DNA of 64,000 bases from Herpetosiphon sp042688385 (GTDB lineage: Bacteria > Chloroflexota > Chloroflexia > Chloroflexales > Herpetosiphonaceae), in the NCBI RefSeq assembly GCF_042688385.1, contig NZ_JBHUPY010000003.1:1-64000 (forward strand), in the 5' to 3' direction. Below are positions 24,256 through 32,186 of the stretch, piece after piece. Within the stretch, counting starts at the first letter, position 1. Each line of letters starts with the position of its first letter. The position numbers and the translations under genes were made by a program. The notes under the pieces are model-generated. The model saw nothing but the letters and a program-made list of their open reading frames with translations, did not search any database and was not told where the DNA came from.

Positions 24256-25266
24256 CTATGCCAACGGCTTGCGATGGGTGCTTGAGCGATATTCAACCTC
24301 GAAGCCACATTGTTGATACACGCTCAATGCGCCAGTGAGGTTTTCGCTATCGACCCCTAAGGCTGCCTCGGTCATGCCCATCTCGCGGAACATCGCGAGG
24401 CTACGGTTGATCAAGGCTGAAGCTACACCTTGTTTGCGCCAAGGCCGGCGTACGCTGATACTTTCGGTATAGCCACGTTGGCGGTTATACTCGGCATTTT
24501 CTTTCTGATCAAAATAATTGAGCACCATGCCCACAACCTGATCGCCGCTCCAAGCGACTTGCCAAATCGCTGGCTGGAACAATGGCGATTGTGTCCAGCG
24601 TTGAAAATCGGTTTCGCTTGGCTCGGAAAAGCCCCAGTGATCGCGGAAGGATTCTGCATCTGCTTGCCAAATTTGGCGGTACAGTTCTGGGGTGCTTGGG
24701 CGCACTTCAATACCTTCGGGCAAGGCTTGGCTGCCAATCGGCTGGCTTAAATCGCGTTTCATGCTAAAACTATGGCGAATTGGCTGATAGCCAAATTCAG
24801 CATAGAGCTTGGCGCTGTAGGAGTTGGTATCGCTCGCATGGGTTTGCAGAAACGCTGGCTTGTTGGTGGGGTTGGCGGCATGCACAGCGCGTTGACGTTG
24901 CTCTTGATGGGTCAGAATTGCATGGCCAATCCCGCGATTAATCCATTCAGGCTTGATATGGGCGAGGGTGCGGAAAATCCGATTGCCAACTGCTTCGTCG
25001 TACCAATGGGTAAACGCATAGCCGATTGCTTGCTGATCAACTTCAAGGATGATCAAATCTTGCGTAAGATCGCTGTTTGGGGTGTTGTGATATTGGTTTT
25101 GTAGCTCGGTTGCTCCAACCACATTTTTGTGGCCAAAGGCTTTTGATGAGGCATTAAAAATTTTGGCCATTGCGCTAAAATCGTTGTTGTCGCGGAAAAA
25201 GCGGGCTTGAAAGCCGTCGATTTGGGGTGGATTAGCAAATTGAATTGCTTGCTGTTGCTCGGTCAT
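24256..25266 (-). CDS. tandem GNAT acetyltransferase
   Basis: 336 residues made of two GNAT domains (about 18-165 and 185-330), the arrangement of mycothiol synthase-like proteins. The second domain carries the acetyl-CoA motif V-R-R-P-W-R-K-Q-G-V-A-S-A-L-I followed by the N-x-x-G/Y-x-x-C-G-F pattern (V-Y-Q-Q-C-G-F). The first has W-I-N-R-G-I-G-H-A-I-L and A-E-F-G-Y. The substrate is not predictable. AGGAG lies about 12 bases before the ATG. Single gene with its own terminator. Confidence 0.88.
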   Translation of the reverse strand: MTEQQQAIQFANPPQIDGFQARFFRDNNDFSAMAKIFNASSKAFGHKNVVGATELQNQYHNTPNSDLTQDLIILEVDQQAIGYAFTHWYDEAVGNRIFRTLAHIKPEWINRGIGHAILTHQEQRQRAVHAANPTNKPAFLQTHASDTNSYSAKLYAEFGYQPIRHSFSMKRDLSQPIGSQALPEGIEVRPSTPELYRQIWQADAESFRDHWGFSEPSETDFQRWTQSPLFQPAIWQVAWSGDQVVGMVLNYFDQKENAEYNRQRGYTESISVRRPWRKQGVASALINRSLAMFREMGMTEAALGVDSENLTGALSVYQQCGFEVEYRSSTHRKPLA

Positions 25267-25470
25267 AAAACGCTATCTGCTCCTACGGTCATTAATCGTT
25301 GCTGCGCTCAAGTATCGTTTGCTGGCCGCGCTTTGCCATCAGCCTTAGGCCGATGCATGCTCTCCGCCTTGCGACTGAGCATAATCAAGCTGGTGGATTC
25401 TGATGGTATAGTTAAGCGAGAGTGTTTGCCTCACGCTATGTTCAGAGACTTTGCAGCATGAAGGAATCGA

Positions 25471-26949
25471 ATGAGTACTGATGTTATTAATTTAATTTTT
25501 GGCATGAAACTGCGTCAAGCCCGCCTCGAAGCCAATTTAAGTCTGACCGAATTTGCTGCACGAGCCGAGTTATCGCCATCGTATGTGACTGAGATGGAGA
25601 AGGGACGTAAATATCCCAAGCCCGATAAAATTGTTAAAATGGCCCATGTGTTGGGCAAAGCCTACGATGAATTGGTCTCGATTAAGCTGAATCCTGCTTT
25701 GGCTTACCTCGAAAATATGCTCTCGTCGCCGTTGTTGCGCCATTTTCCCTTCGAGGAATTTGAGCTTGATCCCAATGAATTGGTCGGCTTATTTACCAAA
25801 GCTCCCGATAAAGCGAGCGCCTTGTTGCACGCCATTTGGGAAATTGCCCGTCAATACGATATGAAGGATGAGCATTTCTTTCGGGCAGCACTGCGTTCGT
25901 ATCAAGAAATTCACGAAAATTATTTTCCCGAAATTGAAGAAGAAGCTGAAGCCTTTGCTGCCAAATATCAACTTAATCTATTTCCAGTTGGCATCGACCA
26001 ACTCAAGCAGATTTTGCAGCAACAATTTGGCTATCGAGTTGATGAAACCAGCTTGGCTGATCACGAGCTACTTTCGCATTATCGTGCTGTTTATATTGAC
26101 ACGCCGCGCAAAACCTTGTTGATCAACCCAAATTTATATGAGTTGCAGCGCAAATTTATTTTGGCGCGCGAGCTTGGCTATGCCGCCTTGGGACTGAACG
26201 AGCGCTCAGTCACCTCAACGCCTGATCAAGTGTTGTCGTTTCGCCAAGTTTCGAATGATTTTAAAGCCTCGTATTTTGGCGGAGCTTTATTGATGCCCCG
26301 CCAGCCGATGATTGCCGATATTTCGACCTTGTTCAATCAAACCAGCTGGAGCGCCGAGCCGCTGCTGGCGATGCTCAATCACTATGATGTAACGCCTGAA
26401 ATGTTGCTCTATCGGTTTAGCGAGGTGATTCCCGCGGCTTTTGGTATTTCGCTGCACTTTTTGCGCTTTCACAATGTTGAAGGTTCATACAAACTAATCA
26501 AGCGGATCAATATGAATCGTTTGTTGCTGCCAAGTGGAATCGGTTTACATGAACACTATTGTCGGCGTTGGCTGGCCTCGCGTTTGCTGATCAACTTATC
26601 TGAGCAGACGGGGCCACAGCAGCAGCCGTTGGTCGATGTACAAATTTCGCAGTTTTTAGAAAGCCAAGATCGCTTCTTGGATATTGGGTTTGCCCGACCC
26701 TTGGTGCTTACGCCAACCGTCGGTAGCAGCGTGGTGGTTGGTTTTCGCTTTACGCCTGAGTTAGCGAAGGTCATCAAGTTTGTTGATGATCCAGCGATTC
26801 ATCGTACGGTGATTCATGAAACCTGCCAGCGCTGCCCAATTGACGATTGTGCGGTGCGGAAATCGGTTCCAACCGTGCTGTGGGGCGAGCAACTGCGCGA
26901 CCGCCGTAACGCCGCGATTGCCGAGATTCGGCGTACCTTATTGCCATAA
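25471..26949 (+). CDS. XRE/ScfR-type regulator (RamB-like)
   Basis: 492 residues. An XRE helix-turn-helix occupies residues 12-65 (L-S-L-T-E-F-A-A-R-A-E-L-S-P-S-Y-V). It is followed by an IrrE/ImmA-like region and a C-terminal DUF2083-like domain with a Cys cluster C-Q-R-C-P-I-D-D-C near the end. The IrrE metalloprotease motif HExxH reads R233-E-L-G-Y237, so both His are lost and peptidase activity is not expected. Relatives (RamB, ScfR family) sense short-chain acyl-CoA status and control acetate and glyoxylate-shunt genes. Malate synthase and isocitrate lyase follow 3.5-5 kb downstream, so a role in their control is plausible but not proven. Confidence 0.85.
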   Translation: MSTDVINLIFGMKLRQARLEANLSLTEFAARAELSPSYVTEMEKGRKYPKPDKIVKMAHVLGKAYDELVSIKLNPALAYLENMLSSPLLRHFPFEEFELDPNELVGLFTKAPDKASALLHAIWEIARQYDMKDEHFFRAALRSYQEIHENYFPEIEEEAEAFAAKYQLNLFPVGIDQLKQILQQQFGYRVDETSLADHELLSHYRAVYIDTPRKTLLINPNLYELQRKFILARELGYAALGLNERSVTSTPDQVLSFRQVSNDFKASYFGGALLMPRQPMIADISTLFNQTSWSAEPLLAMLNHYDVTPEMLLYRFSEVIPAAFGISLHFLRFHNVEGSYKLIKRINMNRLLLPSGIGLHEHYCRRWLASRLLINLSEQTGPQQQPLVDVQISQFLESQDRFLDIGFARPLVLTPTVGSSVVVGFRFTPELAKVIKFVDDPAIHRTVIHETCQRCPIDDCAVRKSVPTVLWGEQLRDRRNAAIAEIRRTLLP

Positions 26950-27035
26950 TGTGGTTAATCCTCAACCAATCAGCAACAGCGCCAGCCCTTGGCGCTGTTA
27001 TTATTTAACCCCAAGTCCTAGGACTTATGACCGAA

Positions 27036-27102
27036 TTGACATCGAATAGTGTTAGAGTTATTATTTGACTTATCAGTCATATTTTATTTGATGGTCAAAT
27101 AA
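27036..27102 (+). promoter_or_regulatory. promoter and double operator of the TetR-MFS operon
   Basis: TTGACA (27036-27041), a 17-base spacer and TATTAT (27059-27064) form a near-consensus sigma-70 promoter. Directly downstream come two dyads: TGAC-N6-GTCA (27066-27079) and TTATTTGA-TGG-TCAAATAA (27084-27102, perfect 8-bp arms). Both cover the transcription start and leader, as expected for autorepression by the TetR protein. Confidence 0.8.
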
Positions 27103-27125
27103 TGGCTGAGCGTAAGGAACTGAGC

Positions 27126-27770
27126 ATGCTAAGCCCTGAGAAACCGACCAAGCCTGCCGTGTCGTTGAAAGAGCGCCAACGCGAAGAACGGGCGCGCCTG
27201 ATTTTAGAGGCCGCCCAAACGATTTTGTTGGAGCGTGGCTATCACGAAACCTCGATTGACGACATTGCGGGCCAAGTTGGGATTGCCAAAGGTACGGTCT
27301 ATTTACATTTTCCCAGCAAAGAAGATTTGATGATTGCCTTGGTGGAAGGGCAATTACAAAATTTTGTGCACGTGATCGAAGAAGTGGCGGCGAGCACCAG
27401 CAGCGCTCGCGAACGCTTAGAAGCGATTTTGCAACGCACCTACGATCCGAGCGAAGCACGGCGCATGCAGATTTTTCTCGAAGTGTTTGGTAGCGCCGAT
27501 ATGCGGTCGCGCTTTGCTGAAAAACACGAGCGAACCCAGCCAATCATTGATCATGCGCGTAGTTTGTTGCGGGCAATTATCGAGCAGGGCAAAGCTCAGG
27601 GGGAATTTGATCAGCACATCTCAACCAAAGTGATGATTGTGATGTATCTCAATTTGCTTTCACCTCGCAACTATCATCATCTGACAACTGATCAAACAGT
27701 GGCGTTTGAAGAGTTGCTGCCTCAAATAATTCAAATTTTCTTCCATGGGATTTCACGGAAGCAAGCTTAA
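27126..27770 (+). CDS. TetR-family repressor
   Basis: 214 residues. The N-terminal TetR HTH is complete: I-L-E-A-A-Q-T-I-L-L-E-R-G-Y-H-E-T-S-I then I-A-G-Q-V-G-I-A-K-G-T-V-Y-L-H-F-P-S-K-E-D-L. The rest is the helical ligand and dimer domain. It probably represses the drug exporter encoded 13 bases downstream and itself, and is released by the exported compound. AAGGAA six bases before ATG 27126 picks this start; the ATG at 27102 lies inside the operator dyad. Confidence 0.92.
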   Translation: MLSPEKPTKPAVSLKERQREERARLILEAAQTILLERGYHETSIDDIAGQVGIAKGTVYLHFPSKEDLMIALVEGQLQNFVHVIEEVAASTSSARERLEAILQRTYDPSEARRMQIFLEVFGSADMRSRFAEKHERTQPIIDHARSLLRAIIEQGKAQGEFDQHISTKVMIVMYLNLLSPRNYHHLTTDQTVAFEELLPQIIQIFFHGISRKQA

Positions 27771-27782
27771 GAAAGGCGCGGA

Positions 27783-29468
27783 ATGGAAACGGCAATTAAG
27801 CAAACGGCTTCAGCAGCAGCCGAATTTGAACAGCCACGCTATACCAAGCGCGAAACCTTGCTCACAATGTTGAGCGTGCTCTTGGTGATGCTGTTGGCCT
27901 CACTTGATCAAACAATCGTTGGTACGGCGATGCCCAAAGTCATCACCGAATTGCACGGCTTTGATCGCTATACTTGGGTTACGACGGCCTATCTGTTGGC
28001 TTCAACGGTGATGGTGCCAATTTATGGCAAGCTTTCAGATATGTTTGGGCGTAAGCCGCTCTTTATCTTTGGCTTAATTGTCTTTTTGATTGGCTCTGGC
28101 TTGTGTGGCGCAGCCCAAAGCATGAACCAATTGATTATTTTTCGTGGCTTGCAAGGCTTAGGCGCAGCCGCCTTGATGCCGATTGCCTTAGCGATTGTTG
28201 GCGATTTGTTCACGCCTCGCGAACGTGCGCGCTGGCAAGGAATCACTGGCGGGGTTTTTGGGATTTCGGCCATCCTTGGGCCTACCGCTGGTGGCTGGCT
28301 GACCGAACACGTTTCATGGCGCTGGATTTTCTACGTCAACTTGCCGCTGGGCATTATCGCGCTCTTGACCTTGATTTTCTTGATGCCAACCCTTGGCCGC
28401 AAAGCCCAACGGGTCAAAATTGACTACATCGGCTCGATTTTATTGGTTGCCGGAACGGTTCCGCTGTTGCTGGGCTTCACTTGGGCTGGCTCGAAATATG
28501 CTTGGCTCTCAGCCCAAGTCTTGGGGATGTTTGGCTTGGCGGTTGTGTTTTTGGGTGCATTTATTGCCTACGAAGCATGGCTCGAACGCAATAATGGCCA
28601 GCCAATTATCGAACCAAGCCTCTTCAAAAACAGCATTTTCCGCATTTCGGTGCTGATTACAATCATCTCGAATATGGCGCTGTTTGGCAATATTTTCTTC
28701 TTGCCGTTGTTTGTGCAAGGGGTGATTGGTACCTCGATTACCAATAGTGGCTTGATTATGACCCCGTTGATGCTGACCGCGATTATTTGTAGCGTGGTGG
28801 CGGGCCAAATCGTGGCCGCAACTGGCAAATACAAAATTATTGCAATTGTTGGCATGGCAATTAGCGTCTTGGGTGGTTTCTTGCTGCTGCAACTCGATTT
28901 GAATTCGACCAATACCAACGTGGCGATTGATATGGTTGTGTTGGGGTTAGGCATGGGCGCGGGAATGTCGCTGTATACCTTGATTACCCAAAATGCCTTG
29001 CCAAACAAAATTGGCCAAGCAACCTCAGCCTTGACCTTCTTCCGCTCGATTGGTAGCACAATTGCTTTGGCGGCGATGGGTTCGGTGATGAATTCGGCCT
29101 ATTTGCCAGCGTTCAAAGCAGCAATTCCCGCTGAAATTGTGCAAAGCGTGCCAGCAGAAAGCTTGGCGGCCTTCAACAATCCACAAATTTTGCTTTCGCC
29201 TGAAACGCAATCGCTGATTCAGGCTCAGTTTGCCCAAGGCGGCGAGCAAGGCCAAGCGCTCTACAACACCTTGTTGGGCGCGGTCAAATATGGCTTGGTT
29301 GATGGTATTCACCATGTGTTTATTTTCAGCTTTGGCATCACGGTTTTGGGCTTTGTGGTCGTCTTCTTCCTCAAAGAAATCGAACTGCGCGGCGGACGCA
29401 AAAAAGCTGGCGCGCAAGTCGAGCAAGATGGCGAAGCCGGCGCAGCTGGCATGGCAGCGTTTCACTAG
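27783..29468 (+). CDS. DHA2-type MFS multidrug efflux transporter
   Basis: 561 residues with 14 predicted membrane helices, the size and layout of EmrB/QacA proteins. Motif D1 is visible as L-L-A-S-L-D-Q-T-I-V-G-T-A-M-P-K, motif A as G-K-L-S-D-M-F-G-R-K, and motif C as G-P-T-A-G-G-W-L. It should export hydrophobic cationic drugs or related compounds by proton antiport. No membrane-fusion partner gene is adjacent, consistent with a cell lacking a classical outer membrane. It is co-transcribed with tetR. The charged C-terminal tail is cytoplasmic. A repeat tract starts right after the stop. Confidence 0.93.
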   Translation: METAIKQTASAAAEFEQPRYTKRETLLTMLSVLLVMLLASLDQTIVGTAMPKVITELHGFDRYTWVTTAYLLASTVMVPIYGKLSDMFGRKPLFIFGLIVFLIGSGLCGAAQSMNQLIIFRGLQGLGAAALMPIALAIVGDLFTPRERARWQGITGGVFGISAILGPTAGGWLTEHVSWRWIFYVNLPLGIIALLTLIFLMPTLGRKAQRVKIDYIGSILLVAGTVPLLLGFTWAGSKYAWLSAQVLGMFGLAVVFLGAFIAYEAWLERNNGQPIIEPSLFKNSIFRISVLITIISNMALFGNIFFLPLFVQGVIGTSITNSGLIMTPLMLTAIICSVVAGQIVAATGKYKIIAIVGMAISVLGGFLLLQLDLNSTNTNVAIDMVVLGLGMGAGMSLYTLITQNALPNKIGQATSALTFFRSIGSTIALAAMGSVMNSAYLPAFKAAIPAEIVQSVPAESLAAFNNPQILLSPETQSLIQAQFAQGGEQGQALYNTLLGAVKYGLVDGIHHVFIFSFGITVLGFVVVFFLKEIELRGGRKKAGAQVEQDGEAGAAGMAAFH

Positions 29469-30260
29469 AAGAACAAAGAGCATAGAACATAGGGATTTGG
29501 GATTTGGGATTGGCAACCGTGTCCCCTCACCCCCCAGCCCCCGCTCCCACGAAAACGCGGACGAGGGGTAGCATCCATGTTCACCACGCCGTGCGGTAGA
29601 ACCACAAGATTAAAGCCCCTCGCCCGCGCCGTGGGAGAGGGGTTGGGGTGAGGGGGAATCGTTGTTAACGCAATGAATCAGTACACATAGAACATAGGGA
29701 TTTGGGATCGGGAATCGGTTGTTGGGGATCGGGCTAGTTGTAGCTCGATCCTCATTTTTTAATGCAAAAGTCAGAAGTCAGAAGTCAAAAACCAATAGCC
29801 AATAGCCAATAGCTGTACTAGTTCATTTGATTGGCAACCGTTTTCCCTCACCCCCCAGCCCCCGCTCTCACTGAACGCGGGCGAGGGGGAGTACCGTTTT
29901 TACCAACGAATTGTGGCAGAACCACAGCGTTAAAGCCCCTCGCCCAGTGGATGGGAGAGGGGTTGGGGTGAGGGGATCAGGCAGTGGTTAACCTGATGTA
30001 CCAATACAAATAGCCAATAGCCATTTCCCCTTCGTGCTCTTTGTGCGCTTCGTGGATCACATTTTTAACGCAGAGATTTAAGAAGGATGAATTATGAATT
30101 ATGAGGGATGAAGGGCAGAAAGCAAAAGTCAAAAGTCAAAAGCCTAATTCTACTAATCTGTGGGAATCTGTGGCTAAAACAGCCTTCGTGCCCTTCGCGT
30201 GCTTCGCGGTTTCAACTCTTCGTGTTCTTCATGCGCTTCGTGAATCAAAATATACTAAAT
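29469..30260. repeat. repeat-filled intergenic region (STRR heptamers and REP-like hairpins)
   Basis: No gene is seen in this 790-bp stretch. It contains heptamer tracts: CATAGAA and GGGATTT (29471-29513, and again near 29690), AGAAGTC/AAAAGTC followed by AATAGCC (29766-29814), and AAAAGTC (about 30120-30142). Four copies of the CCCTCACCCC...CCCCTCGCCC hairpin family lie at about 29522-29576, 29607-29655, 29844-29893 and 29936-29976. A degenerate CTTCGTGCTCTTCGTG-type 9-mer tract lies at about 30029-30055 and 30185-30242. Confidence 0.8.
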
Positions 30261-30268
30261 TATCTGCT

Positions 30269-30330
30269 AGCGAATATTCGCTTGACAGCTTTAAAACATT
30301 GTGATATTCTTCGCTCAGTGAAAATTCGCT
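30269..30330 (+). promoter_or_regulatory. malate synthase promoter flanked by a repeated palindrome
   Basis: TTGACA (30282-30287), 17 bases and TATTCT (30305-30310) form the promoter. A perfect 14-bp palindrome AGCGAATATTCGCT (30269-30282) abuts the -35. A second site AGTGAAAATTCGCT (30317-30330, 12 of 14 matching) covers the expected transcription start. Two operators 48 bp apart around a promoter suggest repression. The regulator is unknown; the ScfR-type protein at 25471 is a candidate. Confidence 0.65.
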
Positions 30331-30420
30331 GGCGATAAAAATTATCTACCAAGCATGTTTTTACTAGAATCCATGCACCAATCCAACGTCGATGGTGACG
30401 CACCGGAAAGGAACGACCGC

Positions 30421-32013
30421 ATGACTGATCGGCAACATGGCGTGAAAATCAACGCCCCCATCACCCCCGCTGCGGCGGAATTGTTGACGGAACCAGCTCT
30501 CCACTTTTTAGCTGCTTTGCATCGCAGCTTTGACCAGACTCGCCGCGACCTATTGCACGGACGAGTGGAACGCCAAAGCCGACTCGATGCAGGCGAACGC
30601 CCTGATTTTCTCGCTGAAACTGCTCCTATTCGTGATAGCGACTGGCAAATTGCCCCAATTCCTGATGAAATTCGCAATCGGCGGGTTGAAATCACTGGGC
30701 CAATCGATCGCAAAATGATCATCAATGCGCTCAACTCTGGAGCCAACGTCTTCATGGCCGACTGTGAAGATGCCACAACTCCAAGCTGGGATAATTTGGT
30801 CAGCGGTCAATTGAATTTGCGCGATGCAGTCAACCGCACGATTAGCTTCACCAACGAAGCTGGCAAAGCCTATCGCTTAAACGACCAAGTTGCGGTGTTG
30901 TTTGTGCGGCCTCGCGGCTGGCACTTGCTCGAAAAGCATGTCACCGTCGATGGTGAACCAATGGCTGGCGGTTTGTTCGATTTTGGCTTGTACTTATTCC
31001 ACAACGCCAAAACCTTGCTCGCCCGTGGCTCTGCTCCCTACTTCTATCTACCAAAACTTGAAAGCCATCGCGAAGCCCGTTTGTGGAATGATGTTTTCGT
31101 CTTTGCTCAAAAGCAGCTCGGCCTGCCCCATGGCTCGATCAAAGCAACTGTCTTGATCGAAACAATTTTGGCAGCCTTCGAGATGGACGAAATTCTCTAT
31201 GAATTGCGCGACCACTCTGCTGGCCTCAACTGTGGCCGCTGGGATTATATTTTCAGCTGCATCAAAAAATTTGCCAAACTTGAGCATTTTGTGCTGGCTG
31301 ATCGGGCTTTCGTAACGATGACCTCACGTTTTATGCGCTCATACTCCTTGCTGGCGATCAAAACTTGCCATCGCCGTGGTGCGCATGCGATGGGTGGTAT
31401 GGCAGCCCAAATTCCGATTAAGCACGATGCCCAAGCCAATGCCGAAGCCCTCGCCAAAGTTCAAGCAGATAAAGAGCGCGAAGCTCGCGACGGCCACGAC
31501 GGCACATGGGTTGCGCACCCAGGCTTGGTTCCCTTGGCCAAGGCCGCCTTTGATGCCTTGATGCCTGAAGATAACCAAATTGGCAAGCAACTTGAGGTTG
31601 AAATTACCGCCGATGATCTGTTGCGTTTCGAGCCATCAGCACCAATTACCGAGCAAGGCTTGCGCAAAAATATCAGCGTTGGCATCCAATATATCGAGGC
31701 ATGGCTTGGTGGCTTAGGCTGCGTGCCGCTCTACAACCTGATGGAAGATGCAGCAACTGCCGAAATCTCACGCGCGCAAGTTTGGCAATGGGTGCATCAG
31801 CCCAACGGCATCACCGAAGATTTTCGCAAAATTACCCTCGAATGGGTGCGCGAGTTGGTTGTTGAAGAATTAGCCACAATTGAACAAGAAGTTGGCGCAG
31901 AACGCTATCGCACTGGTCATTATGCCCGCGCTAGCCAATTGTTTGATCAGCTAGTTGCCAACCCAACCTTTACCGAATTTCTCACCCTTCCCGCCTACGA
32001 ACAAATCGATTAA
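30421..32013 (+). CDS. aceB: malate synthase A
   Basis: 530 residues, the normal length of malate synthase A. The family signature D-H-S-A-G-L-N-C-G-R-W-D-Y-I-F-S is intact, along with V-L-F-V-R-P-R-G-W-H-L-L-E and M-A-D-C-E-D-A-T-T-P with acidic metal and catalytic residues. It condenses glyoxylate with acetyl-CoA to malate, the second glyoxylate-shunt step, and with isocitrate lyase 170 bp downstream allows growth on acetate or fatty acids. The two beta-oxidation genes at 62-64 kb would supply acetyl-CoA. AAAGGA eight bases before ATG 30421 picks this start; in-frame ATGs at 30355 and 30373 lack one. Confidence 0.96.
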   Translation: MTDRQHGVKINAPITPAAAELLTEPALHFLAALHRSFDQTRRDLLHGRVERQSRLDAGERPDFLAETAPIRDSDWQIAPIPDEIRNRRVEITGPIDRKMIINALNSGANVFMADCEDATTPSWDNLVSGQLNLRDAVNRTISFTNEAGKAYRLNDQVAVLFVRPRGWHLLEKHVTVDGEPMAGGLFDFGLYLFHNAKTLLARGSAPYFYLPKLESHREARLWNDVFVFAQKQLGLPHGSIKATVLIETILAAFEMDEILYELRDHSAGLNCGRWDYIFSCIKKFAKLEHFVLADRAFVTMTSRFMRSYSLLAIKTCHRRGAHAMGGMAAQIPIKHDAQANAEALAKVQADKEREARDGHDGTWVAHPGLVPLAKAAFDALMPEDNQIGKQLEVEITADDLLRFEPSAPITEQGLRKNISVGIQYIEAWLGGLGCVPLYNLMEDAATAEISRAQVWQWVHQPNGITEDFRKITLEWVRELVVEELATIEQEVGAERYRTGHYARASQLFDQLVANPTFTEFLTLPAYEQID

Positions 32014-32100
32014 TTGCATTCATTGGCAGCGTGCAGGTGCTAGCATCAAACAACAATGACTAAAACCTGCAATGCTGTGTCGGGATAGATTTGATTTTTA

Positions 32101-32148
32101 CTCGTTACCTTGGCGACGTTGCCCTAGCGCTTTGGCGATTGTAACGAG
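32101..32148 (+). promoter_or_regulatory. inverted repeat in the isocitrate lyase leader
   Basis: CTCGTTAC (32101-32108) and GTAACGAG (32141-32148) are perfect 8-bp arms 32 bases apart, ending 38 bases before the aceA start codon. TTGGCGA occurs twice between them. It could be an operator pair or an mRNA structure. The malate synthase palindrome does not occur here. Confidence 0.35.
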
Positions 32149-32186
32149 CTACATGCCACCATTGTAATTTGACAAAGGAGTCAGCC

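Noticed and set aside
29469..30260. Insertion sequence remnant
   Set aside because: No transposase frame, terminal inverted repeats or target duplication are seen; the content is short tandem and hairpin repeats.
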